Notes: generated by a model from the sequence alone, not told the origin. A stretch of 64,000 bases of DNA from Paractinoplanes brasiliensis (GCF_004362215.1 NZ_SNWR01000001.1:1612001-1676000); one strand, 5' to 3'; shown: positions 42,965 to 51,550, counted from the first letter of the stretch. Program-made: numbers and translations.

Positions 42965-44227
42965 TCACGTCGGCGTCGATGCCGGCTGGGGCACGCGGGC
43001 GGCGCGAACCGCGGCAACGGCGGCGGCGGCACTGGCCGCCGCGGCGACAACCAGCGGGACCACGGCGCCGATGTGGATGGCGGCGGCGCCCAGCGGGATG
43101 CCGAGGGCGACCGGGCCGAACATGACCGTGTTGGAGGTCGCGGCCACCCGGCCCAGCAGGTGATCGGGGGTCAGCGTCTGCACAGCGGTTACGGCGGCGA
43201 TCAAGGTCCAGGGCAGCCCGACGCCGATCACGACGCTCCCGGCGACCATCGCGGGGAACCACGGCAGCGCCTGCGAGACACACCCCGCCGCGAAGACAAC
43301 CGCGCCGATGGCGGCCACGGTGATCGTGCTGCGCCGGGCCAGCACACGACCGACGATCAGCCCACCGACGATCGAGCCGGCGCCCTGAGCCGTGCCGAGG
43401 AAACCCAGGTGTGTGGCCGGCAGATGCAGGTCGTGCACCAGGTGGGCAAGCACCGCCGCATCCTTCAGCCCCGACCCGCCAATGGCGACGGCGGCCAGCA
43501 GCACCGGATTGCGCACGGCGGGCACGCTGAACAAAACCCGCAAACCCTCCCTGAGCCCCGGCCGCCCGGCGCCCGCCACAGCCGAGAGGCCCTCTTCGCC
43601 ACCGCCGACCGCCTCGATACGCGCGGACGAATGGTGGGGTGGGGTGCCGGCTGTGGGCTGCGGCCGAGTGATGAATGCCGGGTGGAGCTTGACTGCCGCG
43701 TAGCAGGCGGCGGTCAGCAACGGCATGGCGGCGCCCAGCAGGATCACCGCCGTCGGGCCGTGCCAGGCGTACAGGGTGGCCCCGGCCAGCGGGGCGATCA
43801 GCTTGGTGCCCTCCTGGGCGCTGGAGCGCCAGCCGTTGACGTCTCCCAGCATGGACGCGGGCAGGGCGGACGGCATGATCGCGGACTCCCCCGCCTCGAT
43901 CAGCACGTAGCTCGCGCCGCGGGCCAGCAGGACGGCGAAGATGAGCCACGCCGCCGGCGCCGAGCGGACGGCCAGCAGGGTGAGCAGCAGCAGGCCCAGG
44001 CCCAGGTCGACACCGATCACCAGCGGGCGGCGGGGCACGCGGTCGACCAGCGCACCCAGCCAGGGCGCGGCGAAGGTCGGCGCGTAGATGCAGATCGCGG
44101 TCAGGGCGGCCAGGCTCACCGAACCGGTCAGGTCGAGCACCCAGATGCCCGCGGCGAGCGTCATGATCGTGCTGCCGAAGCCGGACAGCAGCGAGATCAG
44201 CACGAAGAGGACCGCATTGCGCCGCAT
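42965..44227 (-). CDS. MFS transporter (12-helix drug-efflux type)
   Basis: The 420-residue protein has about 12 transmembrane helices and the MFS loop motif LGALVDRVPRRPLVIGVDLG between helices 2 and 3. It resembles the MFS_3/MdfA-like exporters (LSGFGSTIMTLAAGIWVLDL opening), so efflux of a small toxic compound is likely. ATG at 44227 is supported by GGAGG 5 nt upstream. A consensus-like promoter (TTGACA, 18 bp, CACGAT) and a perfect palindrome lie directly upstream. The small HTH gene on the same strand ends within that promoter and may regulate it. Confidence 0.9.
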   Translation of the reverse strand: MRRNAVLFVLISLLSGFGSTIMTLAAGIWVLDLTGSVSLAALTAICIYAPTFAAPWLGALVDRVPRRPLVIGVDLGLGLLLLTLLAVRSAPAAWLIFAVLLARGASYVLIEAGESAIMPSALPASMLGDVNGWRSSAQEGTKLIAPLAGATLYAWHGPTAVILLGAAMPLLTAACYAAVKLHPAFITRPQPTAGTPPHHSSARIEAVGGGEEGLSAVAGAGRPGLREGLRVLFSVPAVRNPVLLAAVAIGGSGLKDAAVLAHLVHDLHLPATHLGFLGTAQGAGSIVGGLIVGRVLARRSTITVAAIGAVVFAAGCVSQALPWFPAMVAGSVVIGVGLPWTLIAAVTAVQTLTPDHLLGRVAATSNTVMFGPVALGIPLGAAAIHIGAVVPLVVAAAASAAAAVAAVRAARVPQPASTPT

Positions 44228-44241
44228 GACGCCTCCGGAGT

Positions 44242-44289
44242 TGAGTCGCGAGGACTCACATCGTGCAGAGTTGAGCGGCAATCTGTCAA
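44242..44289 (-). promoter_or_regulatory. Promoter and palindromic operator of the MFS gene
   Basis: On the minus strand TTGACA (44284-44289) and CACGAT (44260-44265) are separated by 18 bp, the best -35 in the window. Just downstream, TGAGTC-GCGAG-GACTCA (44242-44258) is a perfect 6-bp inverted repeat between the -10 and the ribosome site, well placed for repression. Confidence 0.7.
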
Positions 44290-44756
44290 CGTCTTGGTGA
44301 CGCGGCCTCCAGTGCGGCGCGCAACCGGCCGACGGCGGCCCGGGTCGGCGCGGGCAACGGGGCGGCAACGTCGGCGAGGTCGGTCAACACGGCCTCGGCC
44401 AGGGCGAACAGGGCCCCGCCCGCGGCGCCGGGCACTGCCGACAGCGTCTCGCGCACCAGCACGGCACGGGTGAAGCGCCGATCCCAGCGCCGGTCCGCCC
44501 CGACCCGTCGATGCAGCTCAAGCGCGGCTTCCCGGAGGGCGGACAGGCCGTACGAATCGGGGACCGCAGGCGGCACGGCGGTGGCCAGACGCAATCGGCG
44601 CTGCTCGGCGGCCTGCCGGCTGCGCAGCCCGAGCGCGCCGGCGATCTCGCCCCAGGTCGCGCCCGCACGCCGGGCCCGGTCGATCAGCTCCAGCTCCTCG
44701 CGATCGAGCCGGGCTCGCGCGGCCGGGATCTCGCGCAGCTTGCTCAGGTCCGCCAT
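44286..44756 (-). CDS. Small HTH DNA-binding protein
   Basis: This 156-residue protein has an N-terminal helix pair (LSKLREIPAARARLDREELE) and an HTH-like segment (LIDRARRAGATWGEIAGALG, then LRSRQAAEQRRLR), the rest being helical Ala/Leu-rich sequence. I recognise the type from actinobacterial genomes but know no defined function. ATG at 44756 follows TACACT by 6 nt, giving a leaderless transcript, and a palindrome overlaps that promoter. It is 58 nt upstream of the MFS gene on the same strand, consistent with a regulator of itself and of the pump. Confidence 0.75.
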   Translation of the reverse strand: MADLSKLREIPAARARLDREELELIDRARRAGATWGEIAGALGLRSRQAAEQRRLRLATAVPPAVPDSYGLSALREAALELHRRVGADRRWDRRFTRAVLVRETLSAVPGAAGGALFALAEAVLTDLADVAAPLPAPTRAAVGRLRAALEAASPRR

Positions 44757-44762
44757 GCCGCC

Positions 44763-44785
44763 AGTGTAGTCAACAAAATGTTGAC
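44763..44785 (-). promoter_or_regulatory. Promoter with GTCAACA palindrome upstream of the HTH gene
   Basis: GTCAACA-AAA-TGTTGAC (44769-44785) is a perfect 7-bp inverted repeat in AT-rich sequence. It abuts the minus-strand -10 TACACT (44763-44768), itself 6 nt from the ATG. The palindrome covers the spacer and -35 zone, as expected for an autorepressor site. Confidence 0.75.
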
Positions 44786-44787
44786 AA

Positions 44788-45648
44788 CTAGCGGAGCGAC
44801 TTCAGCAGCGCGATGTCGGCCGCGTGCCCCTCGTGCTCGACCGTCGGGGTCTCCACGATGATCGGGACCCCGGCCGTGGCGGGATGGCTCATCAGCTCCG
44901 CGAAGGCGGCCGTGCCGATGCGGCCCCGGCCGATCGTCTCGTGGCGGTCCCGGGTGGAGCCGCAGTCGTCCTTCGAGTCGTTCGCGTGGATCAGCCTGAG
45001 GCGTTCGCGGCCGACGGTCTCGATCAGCGCGTCCAGCGTCGCCGTCATGCCGCCCGGCGTGGCCAGGTCGTGCCCGGCCGCCCACGCGTGGCAGGTGTCG
45101 AAGCAGACGCCCAGGCCGGGGTGGTTGTCGACGGCGTCCAGGTAACGCCCGAGATCCTCCACCTTGGAGGCCAGGCTGCGCCCGCCCCCGGCACTCGGCT
45201 CGACCAGCAGCTGGGGCAGGCCGGGCCGGTCGAGCAGCGGCAGCAGCACCTCGTGGAGCTGGTGGAACGCCTTGTCCTCGTGCGCCTCGTCGACCGAGCT
45301 GCCGGCGTGGAAGACCACGGCGGTCGCCCCGATCGCCTGCCCCCGCTCGAGCGCATGGGCCAGCACGGCGGCCGACCGCTCCACCGTGAGCTCGGTCGGC
45401 GAGCCCAGATTGACCAGCAGAGAGGCGTGGATGTACGCCGGGATGTCGCGCTCGCCGATGCCGTCGCGGAACAGCACGTCCTGCTTCGGGTCGCCCGGCG
45501 GCATGGCCCAGCCGCGCGAGTTCGAGACGTACACCTGCAGCGTCTCGGACCCGGCGGCGTCCACGTAGGGCAGGGCGGCCTTGGCCAGCCCACCCGACGT
45601 CTTGGTGTGCGACCCGACCCGGCGGCCGGGCGGGGAACTCAGAAGCAC
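44788..45648 (-). CDS. nfo: Endonuclease IV (AP endonuclease)
   Basis: This 286-residue TIM-barrel enzyme cuts abasic sites in base-excision repair. Family signatures are VGSHTKTSGGLAKAALPYVD, VHASLLVNLGSPT-type IHASLLVNLGSP, VVFHAGSS, LGVCFDTCHAWAAGHDL and LIHANDSKDDCGSTRDRHE (zinc-binding His/Asp/Glu). No ATG is available: GTG at 45648 (VLLSSPPGRRVGSHT) is chosen from the expected distance to GSHT, and it overlaps the stop of the kinase gene by about 10 nt, so translation is likely coupled to the kinase. Confidence 0.92.
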   Translation of the reverse strand: MLLSSPPGRRVGSHTKTSGGLAKAALPYVDAAGSETLQVYVSNSRGWAMPPGDPKQDVLFRDGIGERDIPAYIHASLLVNLGSPTELTVERSAAVLAHALERGQAIGATAVVFHAGSSVDEAHEDKAFHQLHEVLLPLLDRPGLPQLLVEPSAGGGRSLASKVEDLGRYLDAVDNHPGLGVCFDTCHAWAAGHDLATPGGMTATLDALIETVGRERLRLIHANDSKDDCGSTRDRHETIGRGRIGTAAFAELMSHPATAGVPIIVETPTVEHEGHAADIALLKSLR

Positions 45649-47585
45649 TGGATGGCAACCTCGGTCTGCGGGGGCACCTGCGTGTTGCCGGGCGGCTGCT
45701 GGCTGCGGACGACGGCGTTGGCGTTGAAGTCGATGCGCACGCGCAGCCCCTGGCCCTCCAGCGCGGCCTTGGCCTGCTGGCACGGCTGGTTGGTCACGTC
45801 GGGCACGGTGACCAGCGGCGGGCCCTTGCTGACGTCGAGCGTGACCGTGTCGTCCTTGGTCGCGCCGGTGTTCGGCTTCGGGTTCTGCCCGATGACCGTG
45901 TCGGCCGGCTGATCGCTGTCCTTGTAGACCTCGGCCGCGGTCAGGCCCAGCCGCGCCAGCTCGCCCCGGGCGTCGTTGATGTTCTTGCCGGTCAGGTCGG
46001 GCACCCGGATCGGTGCGCGGCCCTTGCTGAGCACGACGGTGATCGTCGCGCCGCGCTTGAGCTGCGTGCCCTGCTTGGGGTCGGAGGAGATGACCGCGCC
46101 CTCGGGGACGGTGTCGCTGTACTGCCGCGCACCCTCCTTGAGCTTGAGGTTGATCTGCTCCAGCTCGCCGCGCGCGGCCGACAGCTCGAGGCCGGCCAGG
46201 TCGGGCACGGCGAAGCGCTCCGGGCCCAGCGACAGGTTGACCGTGAGGACGCCGCCCCGGACGATCCGCTCGTTGGCCGGCGGGTCCTGTGAGACGACGG
46301 TGTCCTTGGGCAGGGTCTCGCTGTAGGCGCCGTCGCCGATGAGCAGCTCGAAGCCGTTCTGCTGCGCGTACAGCTCGGCCTGTGCCCTGGTCATGTTGAC
46401 CATGGGCGGCGAGTCGGTGTAGCGCCCGAGGGTCACCCACCACGTGCTGCCGATCACGACCAGCACCATCACCGCGACGGCCGCGGTGAGCAGAATGCGC
46501 CGCCGGTCGGCGCCGGCGCCCAGCGAGCGCGACCTCGACCGGGGCACTCGTCCCGCGGTGTACTGCTGGCCGCGGGGGGCCTGGTTGGGCAGGCGGGCCC
46601 AGTTCGGACGGTCGCCCGCGCCGACGGCGGGCACGATGGTCGTGGCGTCGGCGACGGGGCCGCGCGAGGGCGGGACCTGGCGCAGCAGCGCGGTCTCGAC
46701 GTTGGCCGCGCCCAGGTCGTCGCGGACCGTCTGGACCTCGGCCAGCAGCGCGCCGGCGTCGGTGGGCCGGGCGCCCGGGTCGCGGCGGGTCGCACGGGCG
46801 GTCAGGTCGTCGAGCACCGAGGGCAGGCCGCGGACGATGCCGGACGGGGCCGGGACGTCGTTGTCGACGTGCTCCCAGGCGACCGCGACGGGGTCGTCGC
46901 CGTCGAACGGCACCCGGCCGGTGAGCATCTCGAACAGCACGATGCCGGCCGAGTAGACGTCCGTACGCGCGTCGGCGTGGCCGTCGGTGACCAGCTCGGG
47001 CGCGACGTAGGCAACGGTCGCCATCAGCTGGCCGCCCTCGTCGGCGCTGCTCGCCTCGACCGCGCGGGCCAGCCCGAAGTCGGCCACCTTGACCACGGCG
47101 TCGACCAGGTTGGCCACGCCCCCGCTGGGCGCCTCGGCCACCAGCACGTTCTCGGGCTTGACGTCACGGTGCACGAGGCCGGCGCGGTGGGCGGCGGCGA
47201 TCGCGGCGAGCATCTGCTCGAGGATCGCCAGCGCCTCCACCGGGTTGAGCCGGCGGCGCTGGGTGAGCAGGTCGCGCAGCGTGCGGCCCTGCACGTACTC
47301 CATGACCAGATAGGGCAGGCCCTGGTGGCGACCCTGGTCGTAGACGGCCACGACGTTGGGGTGGGTGAGCCGGGCGATCGTCTTGGCCTCGTCGGTGAAC
47401 CGGTCGACGAAGTGGGCGTTGGCCGCCTGCGACGGGTGAATGATCTTCAGAGCGACGGTGCGCTCGAGTCGTTCGTCGGTGGCGGTGTAGACGGTTGCCA
47501 TGCCACCACGGGCCACCCGACCGGTGATCCGGTAGCGGCCGTCAATCGTCGTGCCGATCAACGTGTCGGCGACTGTGGTGTCCAT
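45639..47585 (-). CDS. pknL: PASTA-domain Ser/Thr protein kinase, PknL-like
   Basis: The 648-residue membrane kinase has a complete Hanks domain (ITGRVARGGMATVYTATDER glycine loop, VALKIIH, HRDVKPENVLV, VADFGLARAV), a juxtamembrane Pro/Arg region, one helix (ILLTAAVAVMVLVVIGSTWW) and four extracytoplasmic PASTA repeats, the last with a Cys pair. PASTA kinases sense peptidoglycan or lipid II. The PknL assignment comes from the nearby Rv2175c homologue (48488), the idsA and metF genes, and DAHP synthase further on, as in mycobacteria; by sequence alone it is PknB/PknL type. TACACT lies 8 nt upstream of the ATG. Confidence 0.92.
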   Translation of the reverse strand: MDTTVADTLIGTTIDGRYRITGRVARGGMATVYTATDERLERTVALKIIHPSQAANAHFVDRFTDEAKTIARLTHPNVVAVYDQGRHQGLPYLVMEYVQGRTLRDLLTQRRRLNPVEALAILEQMLAAIAAAHRAGLVHRDVKPENVLVAEAPSGGVANLVDAVVKVADFGLARAVEASSADEGGQLMATVAYVAPELVTDGHADARTDVYSAGIVLFEMLTGRVPFDGDDPVAVAWEHVDNDVPAPSGIVRGLPSVLDDLTARATRRDPGARPTDAGALLAEVQTVRDDLGAANVETALLRQVPPSRGPVADATTIVPAVGAGDRPNWARLPNQAPRGQQYTAGRVPRSRSRSLGAGADRRRILLTAAVAVMVLVVIGSTWWVTLGRYTDSPPMVNMTRAQAELYAQQNGFELLIGDGAYSETLPKDTVVSQDPPANERIVRGGVLTVNLSLGPERFAVPDLAGLELSAARGELEQINLKLKEGARQYSDTVPEGAVISSDPKQGTQLKRGATITVVLSKGRAPIRVPDLTGKNINDARGELARLGLTAAEVYKDSDQPADTVIGQNPKPNTGATKDDTVTLDVSKGPPLVTVPDVTNQPCQQAKAALEGQGLRVRIDFNANAVVRSQQPPGNTQVPPQTEVAIQCF

Positions 47586-47698
47586 CGGCGTGAAGTGTAT
47601 GTGGCTTTCGGTTGGGGGCAGTCCAGGATGTCACAGCTGAGTCCAAACGGGTACGACCGATCACCGCAGCCGCCGGATCTGCCCCGGCAAAAGCGGAT

Positions 47699-48454
47699 TT
47701 AGTGCCTCCGCTTGTGGTGTCGGCCATGCCACGACCGGCTCGGTGTGACGGATTCACCGGGCTCGGCGGAGTCGCTCGGGGACGGCTCGGCGCTTCCCGG
47801 ATCGGACGAAAGCGACGGGGACGGCGACGGCGACGGGGTCGGCGAGGGCGACGACGTCGGGGCCGTCGGCGTCGGAACGGGCGGCTTGCAGTGGCATTCC
47901 GGATTTGCCGGTTTCGCGGGAGTCCGGTGCGGACTCCTGGGAAGCGAGCCCGGCGAGCCCGGCGAGCCCGGCGAGCCCGGCGGCAAGGGTGCCACGGCGA
48001 CCGGCGCGGCCGGGCCGGCGGGATCGACCGGCGCCGGCACGGGCGGCGCCGGATCGGCCGCCCCGGCCGTGGCACGCCGGACGGAGCCGGGCGCCGAGGA
48101 CGGCCCCATCCCGGCCGCGGTGGTGACCGCGGCCCGCGGCGGCGTCGTGCCCGCGGCGGCCGTGCTCTCCGACATGATCGAGCCCAGCCCGTTCACCACG
48201 GCCAGGTACGCCCCGGCCGCCCCGACCACGGTCAGGGCGCCGAAGGCGGTGACCGCCACGGCGCGCCGGGGACGCCGGTGCGCGGGCGACGGGGTGGTGT
48301 CGCCGATCGGGACGTGCAGGCCGAAGGTGCCCATCCCGGTCGAGGTCATGTCGGGTCCGCCCGCGGGCGGTTCCGGCGGCACCCGGCCCATGTCGTAGCG
48401 CAGTGAACGCCACGCGCCGGCAAACTCCGTACGGGTCCTGCGCAGCAGGCTCAT
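47699..48454 (-). CDS. Proline/serine-rich single-pass membrane protein
   Basis: This 251-residue protein has a short cytoplasmic segment (RTRTEFAGAWRSLRYDMGR), one transmembrane helix (AVAVTAFGALTVVGAAGAYL) and an extracytoplasmic tail of Pro, Ser, Gly and Ala, with a GSPGSPGSPGS run and an SPSPTPSPSPSPS run ending HGRHHKRRH. I recognise no domain. ATG at 48454 has GGAGAAGG about 6 nt upstream. It lies between the PknL-like kinase gene and the Rv2175c homologue and is divergent from the latter. Its position next to the kinase suggests a possible substrate or envelope protein, but that is speculation. Confidence 0.7.
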   Translation of the reverse strand: MSLLRRTRTEFAGAWRSLRYDMGRVPPEPPAGGPDMTSTGMGTFGLHVPIGDTTPSPAHRRPRRAVAVTAFGALTVVGAAGAYLAVVNGLGSIMSESTAAAGTTPPRAAVTTAAGMGPSSAPGSVRRATAGAADPAPPVPAPVDPAGPAAPVAVAPLPPGSPGSPGSPGSLPRSPHRTPAKPANPECHCKPPVPTPTAPTSSPSPTPSPSPSPSLSSDPGSAEPSPSDSAEPGESVTPSRSWHGRHHKRRH

Positions 48455-48487
48455 CGGGTTCCTTCTCCACTCTCGTACGCTGTAGGT

Positions 48488-48838
48488 GTGAGCGATTCCG
48501 TAACCGCCGGACCGACCGAGTGGATCAACCTGCCGGACGTGTCCGCGAAGCTCGACGTGTCGATCAGCAAGGTGCACCAGATGATTCGCGACGGGCACCT
48601 GCTCGCCGTGCGCCGGGACGGCATCCGCGTGGTCCCGGCCGAACTGGTGGCCAACAGCACGGTGCTGAAGCACCTCCCCGGCGTCCTGAACTTGCTGCGC
48701 GACGCCGGGTACAACGAAGAAGAGGCCCTGCGGTGGCTGTACGAGCCGGATGACACGCTCGACGGGAACGCGGCGACGAGCCTCGGCGGGGACCGCGCCC
48801 GCGAGGTGAAAAGGCGCGCCCAGGCCCTCGGCTTCTAG
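48488..48838 (+). CDS. Rv2175c-like DNA-binding protein (kinase substrate)
   Basis: The 116-residue protein matches mycobacterial Rv2175c: an N-terminal disordered stretch with Thr residues, then a winged-helix-like domain (WINLPDVSAKLDVSISKVHQ, then DGHLLAVRRDGIRVVPAELV) and a C-terminal helix pair (EEEALRWLYEPDDTL). In M. tuberculosis Rv2175c is phosphorylated on its N terminus by the neighbouring PknL, which abolishes DNA binding. Here the kinase gene is 0.9 kb away. GTG at 48488 follows TACGCT by 6 nt, so the mRNA is probably leaderless. Its stop overlaps the convergent idsA stop (CTAG). Confidence 0.9.
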   Translation: MSDSVTAGPTEWINLPDVSAKLDVSISKVHQMIRDGHLLAVRRDGIRVVPAELVANSTVLKHLPGVLNLLRDAGYNEEEALRWLYEPDDTLDGNAATSLGGDRAREVKRRAQALGF

Positions 48839-49902
48839 ACGATTCGCCTGGTCGCGGCGTCGGCGAGGCGGTGCAGCACCTCGCGTGCCTCCGCCTCGAC
48901 CGGCGCGGCGTCCAGGGCGGCCAGCGAGGCGGTCATCAGCTCGTCGATGCGGCGCTCGGTGGCGGTCAGCGCGCCGCTGTCGCGGATCAGCGCCCGCAGC
49001 CGTTCCACGCGCGCGTCGTCGAGACCCTGGTCGCCCAGGCCGGCGTCGAGCTCCGCGCGTTCCTTCTCACCCAGGGCGGCGAACGCGGCCGCCACGAGAT
49101 AGGTGCGCTTGCCCTCGCGCAGGTCGTCGCCGGCGGGCTTGCCGGTCTGCGCGGGGTCGCCGAAGACTCCGAGCACGTCGTCACGCAGCTGGAACGCCTC
49201 ACCCAGCGGCAGGCCGAAACCGGAGTACGCCGCGCACAGCTGGGCATCGGCCCCGGCCATCGCCGCGCCGAGCAGGAGCGGGCGCTCGACCGTGTACTTG
49301 GCCGACTTGAACCGGGCGACCTTGCCCGCCCGGTCCAGCGACGTGTCGGCGGTGGCCTGGGTCAGCACGTCCAGGTACTGCCCGACGGTGACCTCGGTGC
49401 GCATCTCGTCGAAAACCGGCCGGGCCCGGGTCAGCTCGCCGGGCCCGAGCCCCGAGGTGTGCAGCAGCTCGTCCGACCAGACCAGCGCCAGGTCGCCCAG
49501 CAGCACGGCCGCGCTGTCGCCGAACGCCGCCGCCCCGCCGCGCCAGCCCGCCGCCGAGTGCCGCGCCTCGAACCGCCGATGCACCGAGGGCTCACCGCGC
49601 CGGGTGTCGGAGCGGTCCATCAGGTCGTCGTGGATCAGCGCGCTGGCCTGCACCAGCTCGAGCGCGGCGACCGCGGCCACGACCCGGTCGGAGTCGGCGC
49701 CGCCGGCCCCGCGGAAACCCCAGTAGGCGAACGCGGGCCGCAGCCGCTTGCCGCCCTTGAGCACGAAGTCCTCGAGCGCCTCGGCCACGGCCGACAGAGC
49801 GGGGTCGATGCCGATGAGGCGGGCACGCTGCTCACCGAGGAAGGCGGCCAGCGCCTTGTCGACACGGGCACGCAGGTCGGCGGCTTCCAGGGGCGAGGTC
49901 AC
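48835..49902 (-). CDS. idsA: Polyprenyl (geranylgeranyl-type) diphosphate synthase
   Basis: This 355-residue trans-prenyltransferase condenses IPP with allylic diphosphates. Both aspartate-rich motifs are present: LIHDDLMDRSDT (first, DDxxD) and FQLRDDVLGVFGD (second), with GGKRLRP at residue 54 and KSAKYTVERPLLLG. Chain length cannot be set by eye; the mycobacterial neighbour in the same context (IdsA2) makes short-chain products, and here GGPP could feed carotenoids. GTG at 49902 is fixed by TACCGT six nt upstream. It is divergent from metF with only 38 bp between start codons. Confidence 0.93.
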   Translation of the reverse strand: MTSPLEAADLRARVDKALAAFLGEQRARLIGIDPALSAVAEALEDFVLKGGKRLRPAFAYWGFRGAGGADSDRVVAAVAALELVQASALIHDDLMDRSDTRRGEPSVHRRFEARHSAAGWRGGAAAFGDSAAVLLGDLALVWSDELLHTSGLGPGELTRARPVFDEMRTEVTVGQYLDVLTQATADTSLDRAGKVARFKSAKYTVERPLLLGAAMAGADAQLCAAYSGFGLPLGEAFQLRDDVLGVFGDPAQTGKPAGDDLREGKRTYLVAAAFAALGEKERAELDAGLGDQGLDDARVERLRALIRDSGALTATERRIDELMTASLAALDAAPVEAEAREVLHRLADAATRRIV

Positions 49903-49908
49903 GGGACG

Positions 49909-49934
49909 ACGGTAGCGGAGTGCCTCGGTAGAGT
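49909..49934. promoter_or_regulatory. Back-to-back leaderless promoters of idsA and metF
   Basis: TACCGT on the minus strand (49909-49914) and TAGAGT on the plus strand (49929-49934) each end 6 nt before a start codon. The 38-bp gap contains no ribosome-binding site for either gene, so both transcripts should start at or next to the start codon. Their -35 zones must extend into each other's 5' coding ends. Confidence 0.7.
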
Positions 49935-49940
49935 GATCGC

Positions 49941-50858
49941 ATGGCTCTCGGACTTCCCTCACGGCTTCCCGCGACGCCTGCGATCGGTGAGCTCGTCCGG
50001 GGGGCCACCCCCACGTTCTCGTTCGAGTTCTTCCCGCCCAAGACACCCGCGGGCGAGCAGCTGCTGTGGCAGGCGATCCGCGAGCTCGAGCCGCTGCGCC
50101 CGAGCTTCGTCTCGATCACGTACGGGGCCGGGGGCACCACGCGGGACACGACGGTGGCCGTCACCGAGCGGGTGGCGACCGAGACCACTCTGCTGCCGAT
50201 GGCCCACCTCACAGCGGTCAACCACTCGGTGGCCGAGCTGCGCAACGTGATCGGGCGGCTGGCCGGGGCGGGCATCCGCAACGTGCTGGCCGTACGGGGC
50301 GACCCGCCCGGCGACCCGATGGGCGAGTGGGTCCGGCACCCCGAGGGCGTGCTGTACGCGGAAGATCTCGTACGCCTCGTCAAGGAGTCCGGCGACTTCA
50401 GCGTCGGGGTCGCCGCCTTCCCGTACAAACACCCGCGCTCGCCCGACGTCGAGGCCGACACCGCGAATTTCGTCCGTAAATGTCGCGCCGGGGCCGACTT
50501 CGCCATCACGCAGATGTTCTTCGAGGCCGACGAGTATCTGCGCCTGCGTGACCGGGTCGCGGCGACCGGCTGTGACACCCCGATCCTGCCCGGCGTGATG
50601 CCGGTGACCCGGATGGCCACCATCGAGCGGTCGTCGCAGCTGACCGGCGCGCCGTTCCCGCCGGCGCTGCTGGCCCGCTTCGAGAAGGTCGCGGACGACG
50701 AGACCGCCGTACGGGCTCTCGGGGTCGAACTGTGTGCCGAGATGTGCGCGCGGCTGATCGACGAGGGCGTGCCGGGCATCCACTTCATCACGCTCAACCG
50801 TTCGACGGCGACCCGTGAGGTGTGGCAACTGCTGGCGCCCGTGCCCGCTGCCGCATAA
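49941..50858 (+). CDS. metF: Methylenetetrahydrofolate reductase
   Basis: The 305-residue TIM-barrel flavoprotein reduces 5,10-methylene-THF to 5-methyl-THF for methionine synthesis. Signatures are PTFSFEFFPPKTPAGEQ (catalytic Glu), FVSITYGAGGTTRDTT, RNVLAVRGDPPGDP and FAITQMFFEADEYLRL. Length is typical for bacterial MetF. The upstream -10 TAGAGT 6 nt before the ATG implies a leaderless mRNA. The next gene begins 2 nt after its stop, so metF and the CDP-alcohol phosphatidyltransferase are co-transcribed. In mycobacteria a MetF-like gene also neighbours idsA2. Confidence 0.95.
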   Translation: MALGLPSRLPATPAIGELVRGATPTFSFEFFPPKTPAGEQLLWQAIRELEPLRPSFVSITYGAGGTTRDTTVAVTERVATETTLLPMAHLTAVNHSVAELRNVIGRLAGAGIRNVLAVRGDPPGDPMGEWVRHPEGVLYAEDLVRLVKESGDFSVGVAAFPYKHPRSPDVEADTANFVRKCRAGADFAITQMFFEADEYLRLRDRVAATGCDTPILPGVMPVTRMATIERSSQLTGAPFPPALLARFEKVADDETAVRALGVELCAEMCARLIDEGVPGIHFITLNRSTATREVWQLLAPVPAAA

Positions 50859-50860
50859 CC

Positions 50861-51517
50861 GTGCTCTGGGACGACTACGCCACGGCCTGGTCGGGGCTGC
50901 ACGGCGGCTTCGACCCGAGGCGGGCGTCCTTCCTCGTACGCGGGTGGGTCCGGATCGCGTACGGGATCGGCTCGTGGCTCGCCCGGCGAGGGATCAGCCC
51001 GATGGCCGTGACCACCGCGGGCCTGCTCGTGTGCCTGACGGTACCGGCCGCCGTGCTGCTGGGCCGCTGGGGTGGGCTGCTCGCCGCCGTGCTGGTGCTG
51101 GTGGCCGCGCTCGCCGACGGCCTGGACGGGGCCGTCGCAGTGATCACCGGCCGCACGACCCGCCTGGGCTACGTCTACGACTCGGTGGCCGACCGGCTCG
51201 GCGAGTTGGCCTGGCTGACCGCGTTCTGGCTGGCCGGCGCCCCGGATTGGCTGGTCGTGGCGGCTGGGGCGGTGTCCTGGCTGCAGGAGTACGGCCGGGC
51301 CCGCGCCGCCGCGGCGGGCATGTCCGAGATCGGCGTGGTCACCGTGGCGGAACGGCCCACGCGTGTGCTGGTCGCCATCTTCGGCCTGCTGCCGACCGCG
51401 CTGATGACCGCCTCGACCACCGTCGCCGCCGCGGTCTGGCTGGCCCTGTCGCTGGTGGGCGGCGTCCAGCTCGCGATCGCCGTACAGCGGGCGCTGGGCC
51501 GCTCCGACCCAGGGTGA
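50861..51517 (+). CDS. CDP-alcohol phosphatidyltransferase family protein
   Basis: The 218-residue membrane enzyme (about six helices) carries the CDP-OH-P motif DGLDGAVAVITGRTTRLGYV followed by YDSVAD, i.e. D-x2-D-G-x2-A ... G-x3-D-x3-D. All four catalytic Asp are present, but the Arg usually found right after Ala (DGxxAR) is Val here. It should transfer a phosphatidyl group from CDP-diacylglycerol to an alcohol such as inositol or glycerol phosphate; the product is not defined. GTG at 50861 follows the metF stop by 2 nt. A strong terminator follows. Confidence 0.87.
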   Translation: MLWDDYATAWSGLHGGFDPRRASFLVRGWVRIAYGIGSWLARRGISPMAVTTAGLLVCLTVPAAVLLGRWGGLLAAVLVLVAALADGLDGAVAVITGRTTRLGYVYDSVADRLGELAWLTAFWLAGAPDWLVVAAGAVSWLQEYGRARAAAAGMSEIGVVTVAERPTRVLVAIFGLLPTALMTASTTVAAAVWLALSLVGGVQLAIAVQRALGRSDPG

Positions 51518-51522
51518 CCTCA

Positions 51523-51550
51523 GCCGGCCATCGCACTCGCGATGGCCGGC
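51523..51550 (+). terminator. Terminator after metF-CDP-alcohol transferase
   Basis: GCCGGCCATCGC-ACTC-GCGATGGCCGGC is a perfect 12-bp stem with a tetraloop, 5 nt after the stop codon. Confidence 0.9.
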
